Source: a virus. Taken from it: a stretch of DNA of 41,188 nt. The stretch lies in the IMG/VR virus record IMGVR_UViG_3300031707_000051, positions 1 through 41,188 of that record. One strand, given 5' to 3'. Position 1 is the stretch's first letter. Each line of letters starts with the position of its first letter. Positions 20,275 through 28,334 of the stretch are shown in pieces. The notes under the pieces were generated by a model, which was given only the letters and a program-made list of their open reading frames with translations, ran no database searches and was not told the origin of the DNA. A program made the translations under genes and the position numbers.

Positions 20275-21002
20275 CTATCGAGACCCTTCACAAGGATGTC
20301 CTCTTCGTAATTGCACTTTGGGCATTTGAAGTGCAATAGCATTTCGATCTTTGGCATCGTCTGGAAAAAATTATCTACTTTCGAGACCTGATCGTGCGTT
20401 AAACTTTCCATAAACTCTATCACATCTGCCTTTGGTTCATCTTTTGTGAGTACGAGTTTATCCTGATCGTTGATCGATTCGACACACTCAACAAGAAAAT
20501 CAAATGCTTCATTCGGTGGTAACTCTTCTCTGACTATGGTGCGGAAGGATTTGAATGTTGGATAGCGAAGCGTCAGCCCTATGGATTCAGAAAGTTGAAT
20601 GTGTTTGTTATGTCCTGGACCGAAAACTGGTTTAATGCTTAACAAATCCACTGGATATTCCGACATCGTGTTGCAGATGACACCAATTCCGGTATTAGCA
20701 TCTACGACATTCTGATTGCATTTGTATCTCAGGGTGATTTCTTCCCCCACACTACGAGCCCGTACATTCAGGAACAAGAATTCCACATCAAACAATGGAA
20801 GTTTATCAACATCAATATTCGAGATTGTGCCGACACAGTTCTCAAGAACCTGACGCGCAGTTTTTAGAATTGTATCAGTATCTTTTGACTGCATCGCAAT
20901 CATCAGTAGCTTTTCTTCTTTAACGAGCCAGGGACGGAAGGAAACTTTTATACCTGAAGGGCATGTGACATCGTATAAGGGAACGGTCAATTTGGGAATC
21001 AT
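20262..21002 (-). CDS. 26: gp26-like baseplate hub assembly chaperone
   Basis: 246 residues versus 208 in T4. N-terminal VPLYDVTCPSGIKVSFRPWL ... EEKLLMIA, central EFLFLNVRARSVGEEITLRY, and a C-terminal zinc-knuckle-like CPKCNYEEDI match the T4-type gp26 family. It helps assemble the baseplate hub and is the positional equivalent of tail assembly chaperone G. The gene sits between the tube protein and gp51/tape measure, conserving the T4 order 26-51-29. Near its stop lies a T TTT TTC slippery site. ATG 21002 is preceded by AAAGGTG. Confidence 0.85.
   Translation of the reverse strand: MIPKLTVPLYDVTCPSGIKVSFRPWLVKEEKLLMIAMQSKDTDTILKTARQVLENCVGTISNIDVDKLPLFDVEFLFLNVRARSVGEEITLRYKCNQNVVDANTGIGVICNTMSEYPVDLLSIKPVFGPGHNKHIQLSESIGLTLRYPTFKSFRTIVREELPPNEAFDFLVECVESINDQDKLVLTKDEPKADVIEFMESLTHDQVSKVDNFFQTMPKIEMLLHFKCPKCNYEEDILVKGLDSFFA
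20268..20274 (-). promoter_or_regulatory. Predicted -1 ribosomal frameshift site T TTT TTC
   Basis: On the minus strand the gp26 reading frame ends AGT TTT TTC GCT TAA, a classic X XXY YYZ heptamer in phase. A Shine-Dalgarno-like AAGGG (20288-20284) lies nine bases upstream, comparable with the stimulator of the dnaX -1 site. An imperfect stem just downstream (CGCTTAA with TTTAGCG) is weak. The -1 frame continues for 65 codons. Confidence 0.7.
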
Positions 21003-21024
21003 TGTGGATCACCTTTCAATAAAG

Positions 21025-21663
21025 TTATGGAGTGCCCTGTGGACGTGCGGGTCCAAATTCTTTTATCGACGACTTAGTGGTGGGTAGTGAATCTTTGGGA
21101 ATCAGAGCGTTCCCCCCAGTTTCTAGCGAGTACCACTCATACGCTAGGTTGATTGTTGTGCGGTGCAGAGCATCTTCAGTCCATGACACGGGCATTTGAT
21201 TGACCGCGGTTGGAAACGCATTATACATTGTCCACGTCGCAATCGCACGTAAACTCGATAGGGGGTCTTTTTCATCCGTCAGCATAACATCATATTGAGT
21301 AAGAGTAACGTCTGTACAGGTTTCCCTTGGATAGGAAATAAGATTCGTACCAGAATTATATACTTGATCCATCCACAACTCAAAGAACCCACGAATCAAG
21401 AACTCTGCGGTTTCAATAAAATTCAGGGTGATTTCCTGGTAGGACGATTGATAGGGAGTCTTGTATGATGGACCATAGGTGCGAGAATCGTTGGAAATGA
21501 TTTGGCGTCCTGGAAGGTCAGCAGTCTCACAGCGCAAACCTAATAATTTGTTCATAGTCAGCCCCGATCCCTGAAAGGGGGTAACGGACAAGCGGAAATG
21601 GGAGGTTTTTGCAACCCCATAGCGTTTGATAAAGGAGAGAAATTCAGTATTATTTCCGGCCAT
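21025..21663 (-). CDS. Tail tube-like protein (gp19/gp54 family)
   Basis: 212 residues. The pattern LRCETADLPGRQIISND ... YGPSYKTPYQSSYQEITLNF ... RGFFELWMDQVYN ... DVTLTQYDVM ... ATWTMYNAFPTAVNQMPVSW is that of T4 gp19-type tube proteins. The length is above T4 gp19 (163) and below T4 gp54 (320), so it could be the main tube protein or the tube initiator gp54; the position near the tape measure and gp48 allows either. ATG 21663 overlaps the preceding gene by one base. Confidence 0.82.
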   Translation of the reverse strand: MAGNNTEFLSFIKRYGVAKTSHFRLSVTPFQGSGLTMNKLLGLRCETADLPGRQIISNDSRTYGPSYKTPYQSSYQEITLNFIETAEFLIRGFFELWMDQVYNSGTNLISYPRETCTDVTLTQYDVMLTDEKDPLSSLRAIATWTMYNAFPTAVNQMPVSWTEDALHRTTINLAYEWYSLETGGNALIPKDSLPTTKSSIKEFGPARPQGTP

Positions 21664-22310
21664 TATTGCTCCTGTTGCTTTTTGAAAAAACCTTCTCTCT
21701 GTTTCCTGAGATGCCTAGCATATTCCTTCTCTCGACTATCCTTCCACACAAATTCTTTCTCAATGTGAGCATAATTCTGTACGGGGAGTGCCGCTGCCAC
21801 GTCCCACTCTTCGGGAGGGATTTCCACAAAGTGGGTGAGGATGTGCGCCGATAAATAGCGTTTAATACAGGGGATCGCTCGATACAACACGGGCATCGAC
21901 TTTAGTAACGGATAGGAGAGCCGCAGGCGAGTCTGTTCATCAGTCAAGGAACCTGTTGCAAAACGACGCAACTGTGACAATAAGATCAATCTATCTCTTG
22001 GATGTAAATAATGAAGATTCAGTCCAAGAAAACCATCTGGGTATTCCTCTATGGGAATAACCATTGGGAACCTATCCCAGTATGGAAGAATATTCCTTGT
22101 CTTGGCAAAATACCCGAAGAAATAGAACCGCCCAATCATAGATACTTCACGTCGCCGAATTTTGTCAAATAATATGTCTTGTCGTTCTCGTTCCCCAGGA
22201 TTCAGTTTAGCCATCTTCTGAAGCAACCAGGATCGCCCGAACGCAGCGGTGGTGTCTAGATTCTTTTTATCAACTTGAGTTTTAATTTGGTCGAGTAATG
22301 ATCCTATCAT
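21663..22310 (-). CDS. Conserved T4-like virion-associated protein, function unknown
   Basis: 215 residues. The central block GRFYFFGYFAKTRNILPYWD then FPMVIPIEEYPDGFLGLNLH and YLHPRDRLILLSQL is highly characteristic of a protein found in many T4-like phages near tail or head-completion genes, usually annotated only as a structural or hypothetical protein. No enzymatic motif is visible; the C-terminus is basic (RHLRKQREGFFKKQQ). It starts at ATG 22310, exactly where transcription from the TATAAATA box at 22323-22316 should begin, implying a leaderless late mRNA. Confidence 0.8.
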   Translation of the reverse strand: MIGSLLDQIKTQVDKKNLDTTAAFGRSWLLQKMAKLNPGERERQDILFDKIRRREVSMIGRFYFFGYFAKTRNILPYWDRFPMVIPIEEYPDGFLGLNLHYLHPRDRLILLSQLRRFATGSLTDEQTRLRLSYPLLKSMPVLYRAIPCIKRYLSAHILTHFVEIPPEEWDVAAALPVQNYAHIEKEFVWKDSREKEYARHLRKQREGFFKKQQEQ

Positions 22311-22315
22311 ATGCT

Positions 22316-22323
22316 TATTTATA
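22316..22323 (-). promoter_or_regulatory. Late promoter box TATAAATA (minus strand)
   Basis: A perfect T4-type late box on the minus strand. If it spans -13 to -6 as in T4, +1 falls on 22310, the A of the downstream ATG. It would drive the tube, gp26/gp51 and tape measure genes. Confidence 0.72.
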
Positions 22324-22326
22324 TGA

Positions 22327-22767
22327 TTAGAAAGAAAGGTTTTTTTCCGTCAACACGATGAATGTCCAACCCTGTTCTTCACAGAATATCTTGGCCGCTT
22401 CCCATTTTGCGAAATTTGTGGCTATGTCAGTCACCTCTTTCAAGTATTTCCTAGAAGAACGTTTGGGTGTCACGCGAAGGTTAGTCTGAGAGTCGGGTTT
22501 TATTTCTATAATCGTAGTTTTTATCTCTCCACTTTTTGTTTTGACTTTGACGAGAAAATCAGGAAAATATCTCCTGTCCCTCTCTGTTACGGGATCGAAG
22601 TATTTTATAGACAATTCTTCGCTCGCCCAGGACAAAACGCCCGGCGATTGATCCAATTGGTGCATCACTCTCAATTCCCATCCAGAACGGTACACAATGT
22701 TCTTCACATTACCCACATATTTATTAGGGTATTTCGGGGTAAATAGTCCCTGATAATACTTTTTCAT
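22327..22767 (-). CDS. 4: gp4-like head completion nuclease
   Basis: 146 residues versus 150 in T4. The N-terminus MKKYYQGLFTPKYPNKYVGN and IVYRSGWELRVMHQLDQSP ... SEELSIKYFDPVTERDRRYF PDF match T4 gp4/gp50. A PD-(D/E)XK-like core is visible: E31 region, PDFLVKVKT and TTIIEIKPDS (E-x-K), consistent with a small endonuclease acting on packaged DNA ends during head completion. ATG 22767 follows GGAAGGAA. It is the first gene of the minus-strand unit and is divergent from gp48. Confidence 0.92.
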   Translation of the reverse strand: MKKYYQGLFTPKYPNKYVGNVKNIVYRSGWELRVMHQLDQSPGVLSWASEELSIKYFDPVTERDRRYFPDFLVKVKTKSGEIKTTIIEIKPDSQTNLRVTPKRSSRKYLKEVTDIATNFAKWEAAKIFCEEQGWTFIVLTEKNLSF

Positions 22768-22783
22768 GCGTTTCCTTCCGAGA

Positions 22784-22791
22784 CATAAATA
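22784..22791 (+). promoter_or_regulatory. Late promoter box CATAAATA before gp48
   Basis: CATAAATAGA on the plus strand, with +1 expected near 22797 and TGGAGGAG (22807-22814) retained in the leader before ATG 22819. Confidence 0.72.
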
Positions 22792-22799
22792 GACGTTAG

Positions 22800-22807
22800 T
22801 ATTTATT
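22800..22807 (-). promoter_or_regulatory. Late promoter box AATAAATA before gp4 (minus strand)
   Basis: Plus-strand TATTTATT reads AATAAATA on the minus strand; +1 is expected near 22794, leaving a 27-base leader with GGAAGGAA before ATG 22767. It lies eight bases from the opposing plus-strand box, so the two start regions overlap. Confidence 0.6.
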
Positions 22808-22818
22808 GGAGGAGATTT

Positions 22819-23904
22819 ATGGCGGGAGAATTCGTTCCACCCACAGGGGTCTTTCAGAAAATCGCGGATGGTGCGGAGGGCTTACTGGTCGGTGAAACTG
22901 CTACCGGCCTCTGGAAAGTAGTGAAGGATGCTGCCGCCTTCGCCGGTCCTAGCGACATTCCAGCACAGGGAGAGCAATCCAAAGGGATAGGGGGAAAATA
23001 CAAGTACGAGTACCTCTCCTTCCCCACGAATTTAGGTGTGGGCACTCGTCATCCATACTACATGACGTTCTATATCAACACACAGGATTTATCCCACTTT
23101 AATAAGGGTAAGTCTCAGGGACCCCCATCGACCATTGAAAGGAATGCACGACAATCAACTACGCTGGCGAAGAACATTACGGGAACTGGACTGGGGTTTG
23201 GTCGCAAGACGCACAGAACAGTCGCAGCGATTCGACTTTATATGCCCGATACTCTTTCATGGAGCTACGAAAATTCCTTCAGAGCAGCAGAAATTTCTGG
23301 TATACCATTGACGGGTACCCTGAACATGGTAGCTTCGATTCCAGCCCTCGGTGTTTCTCAAGCGAAAGCACACCATGACGGAAGTATTATGGGAATCCTT
23401 GCGAGTCTCGAAAAGTCTCCAGCAGCTAGATCGGTAGCTGGAGAGGCGCTTGAGGTTGCGGGAAACGCGCTCCTCGGTCCTGGAGGGGGAGAACTCGCTC
23501 TATCCGCGGCTGGCATCGCCATAAATCCCCAGGTGGATGTGATTTATCAATCTCCCACACTTCGTACATTCAACTTTGACTTTATGTTCGCTCCACGTTC
23601 TAAGAAAGAAGCGGAGAACGCTGCGAAGATCATCCATCTCTTCAAATTTCATTCTGCACCAGAAGCACTGGGTAATGGGATTGGAATTGGACGGTACTTT
23701 GTACCTCCCTCAGAGTTTGATATTCAATTCAGTGTCAACAGCATGGGACGTATCTCTACTTGTGTGTTGCAATCTGTGACTGTAGACTATGCACCTTCGG
23801 GGGCCGCATTCTACGCAGACAATAGACCAGTAGGCACGCGACTGACACTTCACTTCAGAGAACTTGAGTTTATGACGAAGGAACTTATCCAGAAGGGTTT
23901 TTAA
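22819..23904 (+). CDS. 48: gp48-like baseplate tail-tube cap protein
   Basis: 361 residues versus 364 in T4. The C-terminal half is diagnostic: NPQVDVIYQSPTLRTFNFDF ... MFAPRSKKEAENAAKIIHLF ... FVPPSEFDIQF ... CVLQSVTVDYAPSG ... PVGTRLTLHFRELE. A Gly/Ala-rich central stretch (about residues 205-235) resembles a hydrophobic linker. gp48 caps the baseplate hub and starts the tube with gp54. The start has TGGAGGAG upstream and the gene heads the plus-strand baseplate operon. Confidence 0.93.
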   Translation: MAGEFVPPTGVFQKIADGAEGLLVGETATGLWKVVKDAAAFAGPSDIPAQGEQSKGIGGKYKYEYLSFPTNLGVGTRHPYYMTFYINTQDLSHFNKGKSQGPPSTIERNARQSTTLAKNITGTGLGFGRKTHRTVAAIRLYMPDTLSWSYENSFRAAEISGIPLTGTLNMVASIPALGVSQAKAHHDGSIMGILASLEKSPAARSVAGEALEVAGNALLGPGGGELALSAAGIAINPQVDVIYQSPTLRTFNFDFMFAPRSKKEAENAAKIIHLFKFHSAPEALGNGIGIGRYFVPPSEFDIQFSVNSMGRISTCVLQSVTVDYAPSGAAFYADNRPVGTRLTLHFRELEFMTKELIQKGF

Positions 23905-23905
23905 T

Positions 23906-24532
23906 ATGTCTGCATCGTACTTTGAAAATTTCCCCTATATTGCCTATACGATTACCGCGGCTGGAGTAACGCCCAAACCAGGAGAAATCCAATGGGTCAA
24001 GGATATCTTTCGACGAGTTTCAACAGTGAACAATCTTCTAACGCAAAAGCAGATGTTTTATGACTATCAAATCCTTGAGGGGGAAACGCCCGAGATTCTT
24101 GCAGACAGATTGTATGGTTCTGTAAAATACTTCTGGGTTGTAACGCTAATCAACAACATCACCGACCCCCTGATGGACTGGCCTAAGAGTTACGCAAACA
24201 TGTTCCTATATATCACTGACAAATATGGATCAATAGCGAATGCAGCTACAACGATCCATCACTATACACGAACGGAGAAAAAGGTGGATTCACTCGGAAA
24301 TTCCAATACTCAGACTTTTATCACTGACGCGAATAACTACGCGCTATCATACACGACGCCCGTTGTGACTACATTTCCATCAGGAGCAACAGTGACTAAG
24401 ACGATCACAAAAGAAATTGTTTATGCCGATGTCTATGAAAATGATCTGAATGAAGCAAAGCGCAATATCACTCTAGTAAAGGATACCTATATTCCCCAAT
24501 TGGTATCACAACTTGAAAGTCTCTTAGCCTGA
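23906..24532 (+). CDS. 53: gp53-like baseplate wedge protein
   Basis: 208 residues versus 196 in T4. LTQKQMFYDYQILEGETPEI then LADRLYGSVKYFWVVTLINN and DPLMDWPKSYANM match the LysM-like core of gp53 (T4: NAIYGNPQLYWVLLMCND). gp53 locks neighbouring wedges around the hub. A helical C-terminal tail (LNEAKRNITLVKDTYIPQLV) follows a Thr-rich linker. ATG 23906 is one base after the gp48 stop. Confidence 0.9.
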   Translation: MSASYFENFPYIAYTITAAGVTPKPGEIQWVKDIFRRVSTVNNLLTQKQMFYDYQILEGETPEILADRLYGSVKYFWVVTLINNITDPLMDWPKSYANMFLYITDKYGSIANAATTIHHYTRTEKKVDSLGNSNTQTFITDANNYALSYTTPVVTTFPSGATVTKTITKEIVYADVYENDLNEAKRNITLVKDTYIPQLVSQLESLLA

Positions 24533-25845
24533 TGCCTATTTCCGATGGTATTGAATATGCCCCACAGTTTCAACTCGATATGCTTGTTCTGGTATCTTCC
24601 AGCGGGGCGCGTATCGATTTGCGCGAAGTCATGCGTGAACTGAATGTCTTTGAGGATTTGTTCAGCAATACAATGTCTGGAAGTCTCTTTATTTCCGATA
24701 CACAAAATCTCATCAATGTGCTTCCTATTATTGGCGCCGAATATCTAGTTGTAAAACTGACAAAACCATCTTCCCCCTGGAAGATCGAAAAGACGTTTCG
24801 TGTGTACAAGATCACGGATCGACGTAAGGGAACCCCAAACTCAGAGGACTACCTGCTACATTTTTGCTCTGAAGAGTTGATTATCGACCATTCCATCAAG
24901 GTGTCTAATTCTTATAAGCAGATGACAGTCTCGGAGATCATTAAGGATATCGCGTTCAACTATCTAAAAATCAACACAGACAAACTTCCCAGCACAGAAC
25001 TTACACAGACGGTTGGAAATTTTGACCTCCTGATTCCGTTCTGGACTCCCTTCCGTGCAATCAATTGGTTGTCACGTTTGGCTAGAACGGCGAACGAAGT
25101 TGGATGTTCTTTCCTGTTTTATGAGGATGGAGAAGGTTTCCACTTCAATTCCATTGAGTCATTATCGCAACAAACCCCCACTCAGATTGTCAACTTTATG
25201 CCCCTCGGTCTTGCTGGACAGAGCAAAGAAAAGAGCGATAAGACGGACATGCAGCAACGACTTGAATCGGCTGAAGAGTATCAATTTGAGAACACCCCCG
25301 ATACGCTGAAGTTATTTTCCGATGGATTGTATTCGAGTAAACTCATGTTAGTAAATGTTCTCGACCAGGAAATTCACACTCACAGGCAGAACGGACGAGA
25401 TTTTTTCAATAATACTAAACATCTAAATAAAAATACGTTCCTGCAAAATAGCAAAGATCGAACGCTCACCGAACCCACGGATCACCACGATTCTTACTTC
25501 CGTATTTCTGTAGATAACTTAAAGGTAGAAACCTGGATGCTTCAGCGCAACGCATATTTCGCAGCGATTCATGGATTTCAGATCAAAGTGGTCGTGCCAG
25601 GTAATATGTCACTGCGCGTCGGTGGAGTGGTGACGCTGAATTTTCCAGCAGCATCAATAGGAAGAAGAGAAGAGAAGCCAATGGATGTTTTATATTCAGG
25701 AAATTATCTGATTACGGCCATCCGTCATAAAATTGATCGTGTGAAATATGCGTGTGTGCTTGAACTCTCAAAGGATTCTCTCTTGTCTCCTCTTCCTGAA
25801 CCCTTAGAGGGAAATCCTGGTATGGACAAATTAAGGACACTATAA
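24532..25845 (+). CDS. 27: gp27-like baseplate hub protein
   Basis: 437 residues versus 391 in T4. N-terminal beta domain (FQLDMLVLVSSSGARIDLRE, SGSLFISDTQNLINVLPIIG) followed by the second tube-like domain around LIPFWTPFRAINWLSRLART and a C-terminal region VVVPGNMSLRVGGVVTLNFP. These are recognised features of phage hub proteins that form a trimeric ring joining the tube to the gp5 spike. Start ATG 24532 overlaps the gp53 stop by one base. No insertions with separate domains are seen. Confidence 0.88.
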   Translation: MPISDGIEYAPQFQLDMLVLVSSSGARIDLREVMRELNVFEDLFSNTMSGSLFISDTQNLINVLPIIGAEYLVVKLTKPSSPWKIEKTFRVYKITDRRKGTPNSEDYLLHFCSEELIIDHSIKVSNSYKQMTVSEIIKDIAFNYLKINTDKLPSTELTQTVGNFDLLIPFWTPFRAINWLSRLARTANEVGCSFLFYEDGEGFHFNSIESLSQQTPTQIVNFMPLGLAGQSKEKSDKTDMQQRLESAEEYQFENTPDTLKLFSDGLYSSKLMLVNVLDQEIHTHRQNGRDFFNNTKHLNKNTFLQNSKDRTLTEPTDHHDSYFRISVDNLKVETWMLQRNAYFAAIHGFQIKVVVPGNMSLRVGGVVTLNFPAASIGRREEKPMDVLYSGNYLITAIRHKIDRVKYACVLELSKDSLLSPLPEPLEGNPGMDKLRTL

Positions 25846-25846
25846 C

Positions 25847-26812
25847 ATGGAATCTAACCTCGGAAGTCACTTCATATGGTGGGTCGGAGTCGTAGAGGAT
25901 CGTCAAGACCCCCTAAAGGTCGGTCGTTGTAGAGTACGTATCTTGGGCTCCCATTCAGACAGCCGTTCACTTATTCCCACTGAAGACCTGCCGTGGGCGA
26001 TGCCGATGATTCCCCTCAATGATAATGCGTCTCTTCAAATCAAGGAAGGGGATTTTGTTGCGGGTTTCTATCTGGATGGGATGGAGGAACATTCCCCGAT
26101 CATCTGGGGTATCCTTCCAGGTATTCCTAAATCAAGACCCCCTGCATCGGTTGGGTTCTCCGATCCACGAACTGAGGGGGAATTGGAGTCTTCGCCTCAT
26201 CTACCGGACACAAATGCAACTCGCAATCCAAGACGATTGAATGAGCCAACATTTTCACGTCTCGCTCGCAATGAAAAGATCGACGATACGATTGTCGCTA
26301 CGAAGAAATTGGATGTTCAACTTTCGGTACCAACTGCGGGACCGGGAGTGTGGAATGAGCCAGAGACGCCCTATAATGCGGTCTATCCCTACAATCGTGT
26401 CATGGAAACTGAATCGGGTCACGTATTAGAGTTTGATGATACTCCAGGTGCAGAGAGAATCCACATCTACCATCGTTCGGGAACATACGAAGAAGTGCAT
26501 CCAGACGGAACAAAAGTTACTCACATCAAGTCTACGGCGTATGAAGTCGTGCTTTCCGATAAAAATATCTACGTCAGAGGTGATTTGAATTTGACTGCCG
26601 CGGGCAACATAAATATCAAAGCGGGTAGGAATGTCAACATTGAATCGGGAGAAGATATCATTCTTAATGCCACGGGTTCTGTGAATTCACAAGCGGGAAT
26701 ATCTGAAGCACACACCTCAACTGGTGTTATGTCGTTTAATGGACTTCCAATAAACTTGAATGGACCCCCTGGAGCTATTCTCCCTACACCCACACCTGTA
26801 ACGGGAGTTTAA
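25847..26812 (+). CDS. 5: gp5-like central spike protein without lysozyme domain
   Basis: 321 residues versus 575 in T4. Residues 1-100 form the OB-fold (FIWWVGVVEDRQDPLKVGRC, GDFVAGFYLDG, HSPIIWGILPG). Residues about 185-321 carry the needle: EFDDTPGAERIHIYHRSGTY, then beta-helix repeats (DLNLTAAGNINIKAGRNVNI and continuing). The lysozyme domain that T4 gp5 carries between these parts is missing, replaced by a Pro/Arg-rich linker. It punctures the outer membrane with the gp27 hub and PAAR tip. Peptidoglycan cutting must be done elsewhere. ATG 25847 is one base after gp27. Confidence 0.9.
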   Translation: MESNLGSHFIWWVGVVEDRQDPLKVGRCRVRILGSHSDSRSLIPTEDLPWAMPMIPLNDNASLQIKEGDFVAGFYLDGMEEHSPIIWGILPGIPKSRPPASVGFSDPRTEGELESSPHLPDTNATRNPRRLNEPTFSRLARNEKIDDTIVATKKLDVQLSVPTAGPGVWNEPETPYNAVYPYNRVMETESGHVLEFDDTPGAERIHIYHRSGTYEEVHPDGTKVTHIKSTAYEVVLSDKNIYVRGDLNLTAAGNINIKAGRNVNIESGEDIILNATGSVNSQAGISEAHTSTGVMSFNGLPINLNGPPGAILPTPTPVTGV

Positions 26813-26813
26813 C

Positions 26814-27122
26814 ATGGGTGTTGCTCTTCCGGTTGTTCGTATGGGAATAGACATTTGCAGTGGGCATCCAGCAGGACCCACGTTCTTTCCACCACGTCCA
26901 GCGGTCACAGGCTCGTTGACGGTAATGGTGGAGGGATTACCGTGTGTGCGAATCGGAGATTTGTGGGCTCCGCACACGAACATCATCAGCGTTCATCCAA
27001 GTCCTGGAGCGGGTGGCTCACTGACGGTATTTGTAGAGGGGCAACCACTCATGAGAATTGGTGACCCCATTGCATGTGGTTCTGTTTGCGCGATGGGTTC
27101 CAGTACTGTCTTTTGTGGATAA
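26814..27122 (+). CDS. 5.4: PAAR-repeat spike tip protein (gp5.4-like)
   Basis: 102 residues versus 97 in T4. Repeated PAAR features: GSLTVMVEGLPCVRIGD and GSLTVFVEGQPLMRIGD, with CSGHP, HTN, HPS and CGS segments supplying histidine and cysteine zinc ligands. It forms the sharp metal-bound cone at the tip of gp5. Directly follows gp5, as expected. Complete, with no effector domain fused. Confidence 0.92.
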   Translation: MGVALPVVRMGIDICSGHPAGPTFFPPRPAVTGSLTVMVEGLPCVRIGDLWAPHTNIISVHPSPGAGGSLTVFVEGQPLMRIGDPIACGSVCAMGSSTVFCG

Positions 27123-27140
27123 GGAGTATAGGGGTGAGCA

Positions 27141-27932
27141 ATGTTTAACCTAGATTTTGGACACATTCCTGCACTCCCTGGGTTGCCTTCAATCCCGGCG
27201 ATATCCCCTACCGGTATTTCCGACACTACGAAATCTTTGATCGATAAGATCACGACTGACCCAGGAAGCTTGTTTTCAAATCCAATGGTGAACTCTGTAA
27301 ACTTTGTGGGAGATGGGGTCACCCGTCTCGAAACGACGCTCACTAATATTTCAACTGGTTCATTCTCTTCGCCTTCCATCTCTCAAGCTGAAGCACTTGC
27401 GTATTTGTCTACTGATCCTCTTCAGGATATACGCACTTCGATGGGTAACTTCATGATGCACACAGATCGACTTTCAGGACTTCTCAAGAGTCAGGGAATC
27501 CAGGCACCAGGTCTGCAACAAATCATGTCAATCGGTGTGCAGATGCAGAATATGATGACCCTGTTGGAAGCGGGGAAGGGTTGTTTGCCCGTTATTGGGG
27601 GGGCCACCGGACTGTTCTCCGAATCATCTTTCACGGGGTATGCGTCAACTGTAGAAAATATCCTCTCGCAGGTAGAGAGGGGTGTTGCCACAATCGCGGA
27701 TATCACGGACACGATTGTTGGGGTATCTAATCTCATTAAGGGCATCGTGAGTAAGGATAGTCTATTTCTTGAGAGTTGTGTGAATCAGCTTCAGCAAGCC
27801 GCGGTTGCGATGGGTCTGGAAGCTATCAACGCGAACCCATGCGGACATTTTCTCCTCGACACAATTTCCAATAAGAACCCAGGTGGGGTCCTTGATGTCC
27901 TTTCGAAACCTCTTGCTAAACTGAGTGCATAA
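27141..27932 (+). CDS. T4-like tail-associated protein of unknown function
   Basis: 263 residues from ATG 27141, preceded by AGGGG. Largely helical after a Pro-rich N-terminus (HIPALPGLPSIPAISPTG); a Cys-containing segment GKGCLPVIGGATGLF and a helical C-terminal domain are visible. A protein of this kind lies between the spike genes and gp25 in far-T4 phages and I recall it as a DUF without function (possibly DUF7217). Its stop TAA (27930-27932) lies inside the late box for gp25. Confidence 0.7.
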   Translation: MFNLDFGHIPALPGLPSIPAISPTGISDTTKSLIDKITTDPGSLFSNPMVNSVNFVGDGVTRLETTLTNISTGSFSSPSISQAEALAYLSTDPLQDIRTSMGNFMMHTDRLSGLLKSQGIQAPGLQQIMSIGVQMQNMMTLLEAGKGCLPVIGGATGLFSESSFTGYASTVENILSQVERGVATIADITDTIVGVSNLIKGIVSKDSLFLESCVNQLQQAAVAMGLEAINANPCGHFLLDTISNKNPGGVLDVLSKPLAKLSA

Positions 27933-27935
27933 ATA
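27928..27935 (+). promoter_or_regulatory. Late promoter box CATAAATA before gp25
   Basis: CATAAATAGAAGAAC overlaps the stop codon of the preceding gene. With T4 spacing, +1 falls near 27941, three bases before ATG 27944, so the transcript would be almost leaderless. Confidence 0.7.
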
Positions 27936-27943
27936 GAAGAACT

Positions 27944-28333
27944 ATGGCTACACCAATAATTTATCAGGATTTTTCATTGGATTTTTTAATTCACCCTGTC
28001 CGCAAGGACCTGTTGCTGACGAAGAACGAGGACTCGGTTATTGCAGCGATCAGAAATTTGTTGCGGACCAATCACTATGAAATTCCCTTCCATCCTGAAA
28101 TTGGATGCAACATTCGCAAACTCTTATTTGAGAATGTGTCGGAATTTACGGCGAGCGACCTATCGCGTTTTATTCAAGAGACGATTGAAAATTTTGAACC
28201 GCGGTGCACGATTCAGTCATTGTCAGTGACTCCTGATGAGGACCACAATTTATATAATGTTATGTTGCGAGTGATTATCAACTCGTCCGTTAATCCTTTA
28301 TCTGTAGGCTTTATACTCGAAAGGTTGAGATGA
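27944..28333 (+). CDS. 25: gp25-like baseplate wedge protein
   Basis: 129 residues versus 132 in T4. The gp25/GPW family core is clear: YQDFSLDFLIHPVRKDLLLT, DSVIAAIRNLLRTNHYEIPF, HPEIGCNIRKLLFE, then the C-terminal beta strands with LSVTPDEDHN. gp25 binds gp6 and starts sheath polymerisation. ATG 27944 sits almost at the predicted late transcription start. Confidence 0.95.
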   Translation: MATPIIYQDFSLDFLIHPVRKDLLLTKNEDSVIAAIRNLLRTNHYEIPFHPEIGCNIRKLLFENVSEFTASDLSRFIQETIENFEPRCTIQSLSVTPDEDHNLYNVMLRVIINSSVNPLSVGFILERLR

Positions 28334-28334
28334 C

